Position numbers and translations under genes: made by a program
The notes under the pieces: generated by a model
What the model saw: the letters and a program-made list of their open reading frames with translations, nothing else
Databases searched by the model: none
Told to the model about the DNA's origin: nothing
Shown: positions 1 through 5,547 of the stretch, piece after piece
How positions within the stretch are numbered: the first letter of the stretch is position 1
Layout of the letters: each line of letters begins with the position of its first letter
Assembly: GCA_021777685.1 (NCBI GenBank)
Contig: JAJYDH010000252.1
Coordinates: 1 to 9,031, forward strand
Length of the DNA: 9,031 nucleotides
Reading direction: 5' to 3'
From: Planctomycetota bacterium
GTDB taxonomy: Bacteria; Planctomycetota; Planctomycetia; Isosphaerales; Isosphaeraceae

Positions 1-1
1 C

Positions 2-2425
2 TTCGGCGCCCTGATGGCCGCGACCGCCTTCGCGGATTCTTCGACGATCCGCGTCCATCCGTCGACGATCCGGCTGGAAGGGTCGGGGGCACGGGGCCAG
101 GTGGCCGTTTCGATCGAAGGGCCCGACGGGACCGAGCGGGACGTGACCGCCTCCGCCCGATACGCCGTGATCCCGCCCGAGGTCGCCGGCGCCTCGCCGT
201 CGGGCGTGGTTTCTCCGAAGCTCGACGGCCCGGCCCGGCTCCGGGTCGAGTTCGACGGTCGATCCGCCGAGGTCCCGGTCGAGGTCCGCGACTCCTCGAG
301 GGCCCGCGCCGCGAGCTTCCGGCTCGACGTCGCGGCCCTGCTCTCGAAGGCGGGCTGCAACTCGGGGGCCTGTCACGGAAACATCAACGGCAAGGGAGGG
401 TTCCGCCTCAGCCTCCGGGGCGACGACCCCGCCTTCGACCTGGCCTCGATGACCCGCGACACCTTCGGCCGCCGGGCCGACCTCTCCGAGCCCTCGAAGA
501 GCCTGGTCGTCCTCAAGCCCACCGGCCGGGTTCCTCACGAGGGCGGGCTCCGGTTCGCGGCCGGATCGCCCGATGCCGACGTCCTGCTCGGCTGGATCGG
601 GTCGGGGGCGAAAGATGACCTCGCGACCGCGCCGAAGCTCGTCCGGCTCGACGTTTATCCGCCTCACCGGATCGCGCCGGCCCCTTCCCTGTCGCAACAG
701 CTCGTCGTGACCGCGACGTTCTCGGACGGCTCGGTTCGGGACGTCACCCGCCAGGCGTCGTTCGACGTCAACGACCCGACCCAGGTCTCCGTCGGTCCCG
801 ACGGCCGGGTCGAGGCGAGGCGGCCGATCGAGGCGACCGTCGCGGTCCGCTACCTCGACGGCCGGGGGGTCAGCCGCCTGGCGTTCCTGCCCGACCGGCC
901 GGGCTTCGCCTGGCGCGACGTGCCCGAGGTCAACGTCGTCGACGCCCGGGTCTTCGCCAAGCTGAAGGCCCACAAGATCCTCCCGTCCGGGCCTGCCTCC
1001 GACGCGGCGTTCCTCCGCCGGGCCTACCTCGACGCCCTCGGCGTCCTGCCCACCCCCGCCGAGGCCCGCGCCTTCCTGGCCGACCCCGACCCCGACAAGC
1101 GGCCGAAGCTGGTCGACCGCATCCTGCTCCGCCCCGAGTTCGCCGACTTCTGGGCCCTGAAGTGGGCCGACCTCCTCCGGAACGAGGAGAAGACGATGGG
1201 GCCGAAAGGCGTCTGGGTCTTCCAGCGCTGGCTCCGCGACCAGATCGCCGCCGACGTCCCGCTCGACCAGTTCGCCCGGCGGCTGGTCGCCTCGACCGGC
1301 TCGAACTTCAACAACCCGCCCTCCAGCTTCCACCGGACCAACCGCGACCCCTCGACCGCCGCCGAGTCGTTCGGCCAGGTCTTCCTCGGCGTCCGCCTCC
1401 AGTGCGCCCGGTGCCACAACCACCCGTATGACGCCTGGACCCAGGACGACTACTACGGCCTGGCCGCCTACTTCACCAACGTCCGCCGCAAGGAGATCAA
1501 CAACAACCGCTCCGATCGGCTCGACCTCCACGAGATCACCGGCGACGAGATCATTTACCTCGAAGGCCCGCCCGGCACCGTCCACCCCCGGACCGGCGAA
1601 AAACTCGAACCCAGGCCGCCCCACGGCCCGAGGCCGGATCTGAAAAACGAACCCGACGCGCTGGACGACCTCGCCCGCTGGCTGACCGTCGCCAACCCCC
1701 AGTTCGCCCGGAACATGGCGAATCGAGTCTGGTTCCACCTGATGGGCCGGGGGATCGTCGACCCGGTCGACGACTTCCGCGACTCCAACCCCCCGTCCAA
1801 CCCCGAACTCCTGGCCGCCCTCGCCGCCGAACTCGTCGCCAACGGCTACCGGCTCCGGCCGCTGGTCGCCCTGATCATGAAGTCGCGGACGTACGGCCTC
1901 GAAGCCCGGCCGAACGAGACCAACGCCGACGACGAGGTCAATTTCTCGCACGCCGCCGTCCGGCTCCTGCCCGCCGAGATCCTGATCGACGCGATCTGCC
2001 AGGTCTTCGAACAGCCCGAGCCCTACGACCGGGCCCCCGACGCCATTCGGGCCGCGCAGATGCCCGGCGCCCGGCCCGGCGGGACGTTCCTCAAGACCTT
2101 CGGCAAGCCCGACCGCCTGCTCACCTGCGAGTGCGAGCGGTCCGAGACGACCACCCTCGCCCAGGCGTTCCAGCTCATCAACGGCGAGTCGATCCGCACC
2201 AAGCTCACCGCCGAGGACAACCGGATCGGCCGCCTGATCCGCGCCGGTGCGACCGACGCCGCGATCCTCGACGAGCTGGCCCTCGCCGCCCTCGGCCACG
2301 AGTTCGACGAGTCCCGACGGGTTCGTTTCCTCGAACACGTCACCCGTGCCCCCGACCGCCGGAAGGCGTGGGAGGATGTCGCCTGGGCGATCATCAACAG
2401 CAAAGAATTCCTGTTGAGGCACTGA
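2..2425 (+). CDS. DUF1549/DUF1553 (PSCyt2-PSD1) exported cytochrome-like protein, 5' end missing
   Basis: This is a large secreted planctomycete protein of unproven function, probably cell-envelope associated. The frame is open to the left edge and reads FGAL before the first Met (base 14); FGALMAATAFA-DSS looks like the end of a signal peptide with an AFA cleavage site, so the true start lies outside the window. Numbering from that Met: a bacterial Ig-like (BIG2-type) domain at about 10-90; a PSCyt1-like segment at about 100-200 with C115-x4-C120-H121; a second Ig-like domain at about 208-290; DUF1549 at about 305-495 with a canonical haem motif CARCH (464-468) followed by NHP; and DUF1553 at about 545-800. 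The order matches the family. It pairs with the DUF1501 gene downstream, as is common in Planctomycetes, though a small gene separates them here. Family assignment is firm; haem binding is inferred from motifs only. Confidence 0.93.
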   Translation, partial: FGALMAATAFADSSTIRVHPSTIRLEGSGARGQVAVSIEGPDGTERDVTASARYAVIPPEVAGASPSGVVSPKLDGPARLRVEFDGRSAEVPVEVRDSSRARAASFRLDVAALLSKAGCNSGACHGNINGKGGFRLSLRGDDPAFDLASMTRDTFGRRADLSEPSKSLVVLKPTGRVPHEGGLRFAAGSPDADVLLGWIGSGAKDDLATAPKLVRLDVYPPHRIAPAPSLSQQLVVTATFSDGSVRDVTRQASFDVNDPTQVSVGPDGRVEARRPIEATVAVRYLDGRGVSRLAFLPDRPGFAWRDVPEVNVVDARVFAKLKAHKILPSGPASDAAFLRRAYLDALGVLPTPAEARAFLADPDPDKRPKLVDRILLRPEFADFWALKWADLLRNEEKTMGPKGVWVFQRWLRDQIAADVPLDQFARRLVASTGSNFNNPPSSFHRTNRDPSTAAESFGQVFLGVRLQCARCHNHPYDAWTQDDYYGLAAYFTNVRRKEINNNRSDRLDLHEITGDEIIYLEGPPGTVHPRTGEKLEPRPPHGPRPDLKNEPDALDDLARWLTVANPQFARNMANRVWFHLMGRGIVDPVDDFRDSNPPSNPELLAALAAELVANGYRLRPLVALIMKSRTYGLEARPNETNADDEVNFSHAAVRLLPAEILIDAICQVFEQPEPYDRAPDAIRAAQMPGARPGGTFLKTFGKPDRLLTCECERSETTTLAQAFQLINGESIRTKLTAEDNRIGRLIRAGATDAAILDELALAALGHEFDESRRVRFLEHVTRAPDRRKAWEDVAWAIINSKEFLLRH

Positions 2426-2449
2426 TGAAGCGCTGCGAGAGGCCAAATC

Positions 2450-2758
2450 GTGATCCATTCGCTGGAGGACTTGCGATCGAGCGTCGCGTTGGCATGCCAG
2501 CCGACGGGATCGACGTCGATCATGAAGGGGCGTTCGCAGGTCTATGACCTGCCGAGGGAGTGGGTCCTGGAGAACATCGAGCATGCCGCTTTCTCGATCC
2601 TCGACCTGTCGGATTACTGGGAATTCCGGCGACTCCTTGAGTTGCTCCAACCGCTAGACTCCGAAATCCTTCAAAGATTCGTCTCGATTGGTTTGGCCCA
2701 TACCGATGCCGATGTTCGTGAGGCGGCGGAAGACTTCGAACGACCTGATCCCGAATAG
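2450..2758 (+). CDS. Small hypothetical protein, helical, possibly HEAT-like
   Basis: I do not recognise a named family. The GTG start lies 24 bases after the preceding stop, with a weak GAGAGG upstream; it gives 102 residues. An internal ATG at 2522 (protein starting MKGRSQVYDLP) would give 78 residues and is a credible alternative, since the first 24 residues look less protein-like. From about residue 33 on, the sequence is amphipathic and helical (LPREWVLENIEHAAFSIL, then WEFRRLLELLQ), ending in a HADADVREAAEDF-like segment (actual: HTDADVREAAEDF) that resembles the second helix of HEAT-type repeats. It has no signal peptide or membrane segment, so it is probably cytoplasmic, unlike both neighbours. 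Base composition differs: 2641-2700 is 30 of 60 G+C by hand count, with CTA, AGA, TTG and ATT codons rare in the flanking genes. It could be a recent insertion, a weakly expressed gene or a decaying remnant. Confidence 0.6.
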   Translation: MIHSLEDLRSSVALACQPTGSTSIMKGRSQVYDLPREWVLENIEHAAFSILDLSDYWEFRRLLELLQPLDSEILQRFVSIGLAHTDADVREAAEDFERPDPE

Positions 2759-2782
2759 CCCCGTCCTTCGAGGGACCGACAA

Positions 2783-4165
2783 ATGAACCGCGGATGCCCC
2801 GACTTCCGAGCGACCAGCCGCCTGACGCGGCGGAGCCTCCTGACGGCCGGCGCGGCGGGCTTCGCGGGCTTGAATTTGCCGACGCTGCTCCGGGCGGCGG
2901 ACGGGAAGGGCCGGGCGAGGGCGAAGCACGTCATCTTCCTCCACCAGTTCGGCGGGCCCTCGCATATCGACACGTTCGACATGAAGCCGGACGCCCCCGA
3001 GGGGATTCGCGGCGAGTTCAAGCCGATCCAGTCGCATCAGCCTGGTCTGATCGTCAGCGAGCACCTGCCCCGGTTCTCGAAGGTCATCGGCAAGTTCGCG
3101 CAGGTCCGCTCGGTCCATCACTCGATGAAGAATCACAACTCGGCGACCTATTACAGCCTGACCGGCCACGCCCCGCCGCTGGACGACATCCGGCTCCGCG
3201 ACACCCAGGAGCTTTACCCGTCCTACGGGAGCGTCGTCGCCCGGTTCCGGCCGTCCGAGGACCCGGCCTTGCCGAGCCACGTCGCCTATCCGCACATCCT
3301 CCGCGATGGGAGCGTCACTCCGGGACAGACGGCGAGCTTCCTCGGCAAGGCATTCGACCCCTTCTTCGTCGGCCGCGACCCCAGTAAACCCGACTTCCGC
3401 CTGCCCGAGCTGAGCCTGCCGGCCGAGACGCCGCTGGAACGGCTCGACGACCGCCGGGGTCTGCTCCGGATGGTCGACGAGCAGTCCGAGCTGGGCGCTT
3501 CGGGGATCGCTCGGGGGATCGATGCCTTTTATGACCGCGCCCTGGCGATGCTCGCCTCGCCCCGGGTCAAGGCGGCGTTCGACCTGTCCAGGGAGCCCGA
3601 ATCGCTCCGCGACGCCTACGGCCGGACCGCCTACGGCCAGAGTTGCCTCCTCGCCCGTCGGCTCGTCGAGGCCGGCGTCCGGTTCGTCACGGTCTACTAC
3701 GCCGAGACGATCGGCCAGGGGGACTTCGGCGGCTGGGACACGCACGGGGAGAACTTCCAGAAGCTCCGCGACCGGCTCCTCCCCTCCACCGACCGGACCG
3801 TCCCGACCTTCATCGAGGACCTGGCGAGCCGGGGGCTGCTCGACGAGACCCTGATCGTCTGGATGGGCGAATTCGGCCGGTCGCCCAAGGTGACGAACAC
3901 CAGCCAGTTCGGCCCCAACGGCCGCGACCACTGGCCGAAGTGCTACACTGTCTTGATGGCGGGCGGAGGGATCACCCCCGGCGCGATCCACGGGGCGAGC
4001 GACCGGATCGGCGCCTACCCCTCGGCCGACCCGGTCACCCCGGATGACATCGCCGCCACCATGTTCTGGGCCCTGGGGATCGACCCGGCGACCGAGGTCA
4101 TGGACACCCTCGGCCGCCCCCTGCCCATCGCCTCCGGCCGGCCGCTGACCGGCCTCTTCTCATGA
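2783..4165 (+). CDS. DUF1501 family Tat-exported protein
   Basis: This 460-residue protein has a twin-arginine signal (LTRRSLL at 14-20, then an Ala/Gly/Leu-rich stretch to about 38), so folded export is expected. The remainder is a typical full-length DUF1501 domain, related to the alkaline phosphatase/sulfatase fold. Visible family motifs are FLHQFGGPSHIDTFD near 53-67, WDTHGEN at 318-324, WMGEFGRSP at 360-368 and NGRDHWP at 379-385; the Asp, His and Glu residues in these are candidate metal ligands, but the reaction is not established for the family. ATG 2783 is supported by AGGGA at 2771-2775 with a 7-base gap, and because the Tat motif sits at the expected distance. It follows the small hypothetical gene by 24 bases and is probably cotranscribed with the DUF1549/DUF1553 gene, its usual partner. 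Confidence 0.94.
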   Translation: MNRGCPDFRATSRLTRRSLLTAGAAGFAGLNLPTLLRAADGKGRARAKHVIFLHQFGGPSHIDTFDMKPDAPEGIRGEFKPIQSHQPGLIVSEHLPRFSKVIGKFAQVRSVHHSMKNHNSATYYSLTGHAPPLDDIRLRDTQELYPSYGSVVARFRPSEDPALPSHVAYPHILRDGSVTPGQTASFLGKAFDPFFVGRDPSKPDFRLPELSLPAETPLERLDDRRGLLRMVDEQSELGASGIARGIDAFYDRALAMLASPRVKAAFDLSREPESLRDAYGRTAYGQSCLLARRLVEAGVRFVTVYYAETIGQGDFGGWDTHGENFQKLRDRLLPSTDRTVPTFIEDLASRGLLDETLIVWMGEFGRSPKVTNTSQFGPNGRDHWPKCYTVLMAGGGITPGAIHGASDRIGAYPSADPVTPDDIAATMFWALGIDPATEVMDTLGRPLPIASGRPLTGLFS

Positions 4166-4206
4166 GTTCGGTCCGATTTCCAGGGGCCGGGCGCGAACCT
4201 CGGACC
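4136..4206 (+). terminator. Terminator-like inverted repeats after the DUF1501 gene
   Basis: Two inverted repeats lie at the end of the exported-protein cluster. GGCCGG (4136-4141) pairs with CCGGCC (4149-4154) around a 7-base loop inside the last codons and is followed by TCTTCTC. GGTCCGA (4170-4176) pairs perfectly with TCGGACC (4200-4206) across a 23-base G+C-rich loop. Neither has a true T tract, so intrinsic termination is weakly supported. The position between two functionally unrelated gene groups, upstream of a promoter-like sequence, makes transcript-end function plausible. Confidence 0.35.
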
Positions 4207-4267
4207 CCCTCCGGTCGTACTGAATGGTTCGCGAGGTAAATTTTCACGTTCGGGCCGGCAAGCGACG

Positions 4268-4297
4268 TTGCGTTTTTCTTCGACCTCGCTCCATAAT
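4268..4297 (+). promoter_or_regulatory. Candidate sigma70-type promoter for the phoH operon
   Basis: TTGCGT (4268-4273, 3 of 6 to TTGACA) and CATAAT (4292-4297, 5 of 6 to TATAAT) are separated by 18 bases. This sits in an AT-richer patch inside an otherwise very G+C-rich region, in the only sizeable gap before the operon. Transcription would start near 4304, leaving a leader of about 80 bases before the ATG at 4384. Called from the motif alone. Confidence 0.5.
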
Positions 4298-4336
4298 AGG
4301 GAGTCATTTGGCCGGCCTGGTACTTGGTTGCATGGC

Positions 4337-4357
4337 CGCGCGAGGTTTTCTCGCGCG
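4337..4357 (+). promoter_or_regulatory. Perfect leader hairpin upstream of phoH
   Basis: CGCGCGAG (4337-4344) and CTCGCGCG (4350-4357) form an 8-bp perfect stem around a GTTTT loop. It lies between the candidate promoter and the ribosome-binding site, ending 15 bases before AAAGG. No T tract follows, so a terminator is unlikely; an RNA stability or translation-control element, or a protein-binding palindrome, is possible. Function is unknown. Confidence 0.5.
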
Positions 4358-4372
4358 AGACCGAGTCCATCG

Positions 4373-4377
4373 AAAGG
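4373..4377 (+). promoter_or_regulatory. Ribosome-binding site fixing the phoH start
   Basis: AAAGG lies 6 bases before ATG 4384. This favours that start over the in-frame TTG at 4324, whose extra 20 residues would run through the leader hairpin and look unlike a PhoH N-terminus. Confidence 0.6.
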
Positions 4378-4383
4378 CAGGGC

Positions 4384-5397
4384 ATGCCCGAAGTCACGAT
4401 CACGCTCGACAGCCACGACGAGGAGCTTGCCGTCTTCGGCAGCCGCGACCAGTTCCTCCGTCAGGTCCGCGACGCGTTCGGTGTGAAGGTGGTCGCTCGT
4501 CACGGCGAGGTCCGGGTCGAGGGGGAACCTCGCCGGATCGAGCTGGCCCGTCAGGTCCTGGAAGAGTTGAAGGTCTGGCACCGGAAGCGCCGGACCGCCT
4601 CGGCGGGGGACGTGGCCGAGCTGATCGATAGCCGCTCTCGCCCCGAGTCCGACGAGCGGGGCAACGTCGAGATCCGCGAGGGGAACAAGGTCGTCCGGGC
4701 CCGGACCGAAGGCCAGGGCCGTTATCTCGCCGCCCTCCGCGATTTCGAGCTGGTCTTCTGCGTCGGGCCGGCGGGGACGGGAAAGACGTATCTCGCGGTG
4801 GCGATGGCGGTCGCGGAGCTTCGCAAGGGGCGGATCAAGAAGATCGTCCTGGTCCGCCCGGCCGTCGAGGCGGGCGAACACCTCGGGTTCCTCCCCGGCG
4901 ACCTCGAGGCCAAGATCAACCCCTACCTGCGTCCCCTGCTCGACGCCCTGCACGACCTGATGGACTACGACCAGATCCGCCGCTACATGGGCAACGACCT
5001 CATCGAGATCGCCCCCCTGGCCTACATGCGAGGGCGGACCCTGAACGACGCGGTGATCATCCTGGACGAGGGGCAGAACGCGACCGTGCCGCAGATGAAG
5101 ATGTTCCTGACCCGGATGGGCCAGAACGCCCGGATCGTCGTGACCGGCGACACCAGCCAGGTCGACCTCCCGCCGGCCACCGTCAGCGGCCTGGCCGACG
5201 CGGTCGAGCGGCTCCGCGACGTGCCGGGGATCGGGATCACTACCCTGGACCGGTCGGACATCGTCCGGCACCCCCTGGTCCAGGCGATCGTCGACGCCTA
5301 TGAGGACATCGAGCCGGCCCGGCGGGCCGAGTCGGAGCCGACCCCCGCGGTCGGCGCCGACCCGCCGACCGAAGCCGGCCCCCCCGCCTCGGAGTGA
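4384..5397 (+). CDS. phoH: PhoH/YbeZ family ATPase
   Basis: This is a cytoplasmic P-loop NTPase of the PhoH family, linked in other bacteria to RNA metabolism and ribosome maturation together with YbeY; its exact reaction is uncertain. From ATG 4384 it is 337 residues, normal for the family. Residues 1-65 form a small alpha/beta domain (VTITLDSHDEELAVFGSRDQ), probably KH-like. The ATPase core has Walker A GPAGTGKT (128-135), Walker B VIILDEGQN (224-232) and a VTGDTSQVDLP motif (253-263). The final 30 or so residues are a Pro/Ala/Glu-rich, probably disordered tail. It is the first gene of the operon with pgpH, ybeY and a CorC-like gene, matching the ybeZ-ybeY-ybeX order of enterobacteria and the phoH-pgpH-ybeY order of Firmicutes. 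The symbol phoH follows family naming; the closest role is that of YbeZ rather than phosphate-starvation PhoH. Confidence 0.95.
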   Translation: MPEVTITLDSHDEELAVFGSRDQFLRQVRDAFGVKVVARHGEVRVEGEPRRIELARQVLEELKVWHRKRRTASAGDVAELIDSRSRPESDERGNVEIREGNKVVRARTEGQGRYLAALRDFELVFCVGPAGTGKTYLAVAMAVAELRKGRIKKIVLVRPAVEAGEHLGFLPGDLEAKINPYLRPLLDALHDLMDYDQIRRYMGNDLIEIAPLAYMRGRTLNDAVIILDEGQNATVPQMKMFLTRMGQNARIVVTGDTSQVDLPPATVSGLADAVERLRDVPGIGITTLDRSDIVRHPLVQAIVDAYEDIEPARRAESEPTPAVGADPPTEAGPPASE

Positions 5398-5449
5398 GGC
5401 GGGCCCCCAGCCCGTCGCCCGCCTCCTCGGCCTTTCGGCCCGAGGGCGG
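5383..5449 (+). promoter_or_regulatory. Mutually exclusive stems at the phoH-pgpH junction
   Basis: Four arms can pair in competing ways. A, CCCGCCTC (5383-5390), pairs with B, GAGGCGGG (5396-5403), around 5 bases that include the T of the phoH stop. B extended by one base, GAGGCGGGC (5396-5404), pairs equally well with C, GCCCGCCTC (5417-5425). C is also part of the 5' side (5419-5432) of an imperfect stem closed by a TTTC loop with D (5437-5449). So A:B plus C:D competes with B:C, the layout of an attenuator. There is no T tract after D. High G+C makes chance pairing easy, so regulatory function is only a hypothesis. Confidence 0.4.
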
Positions 5450-5469
5450 ACGACCCGGGCCGGGCGGAA

Positions 5470-5522
5470 GCCGCGCCGATGTGGGCGCGGCGCACTCCTG
5501 GGCGGGACGGGCCCCGGCCCGT
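5470..5522 (+). repeat. Two further inverted repeats before pgpH
   Basis: GCCGCGCC (5470-5477) and GGCGCGGC (5484-5491) form a perfect 8-bp stem with a 6-base loop. ACGGGC (5507-5512) and GCCCGT (5517-5522) form a 6-bp stem with a CCCG loop. With the stems at 5383-5449 they fill most of the gap between phoH and pgpH. The first stem contains an in-frame ATG (5479) that would be buried if it were used as a start. Role unknown. Confidence 0.4.
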
Positions 5523-5547
5523 TGACCGCCCTCGGTCGAGACCTTCC

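Noticed and set aside
2425..2547. 40-codon frame starting at the ATG overlapping the first gene's stop
   Set aside because: The start overlap is attractive, but it conflicts with the more protein-like frame of 2450-2758 and has no recognisable features.
2654..3991. 445-codon open frame on the minus strand opposite the DUF1501 gene
   Set aside because: It has the same G+C-driven cause; the plus strand encodes a full DUF1501 protein with Tat signal, and the antisense product is Arg/Val/Glu-rich with no motif.
4332..4631. Plus-strand frame starting at ATG 4332, out of frame with phoH
   Set aside because: It is Arg/Pro/Gly-rich and overlaps the PhoH N-terminal domain; its start lies at the base of the leader hairpin with no ribosome-binding site.
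5522..5527. TTGACC as a -35 box for a pgpH promoter
   Set aside because: At 16-18 bases downstream there is no -10-like sequence before the ATG at 5548.
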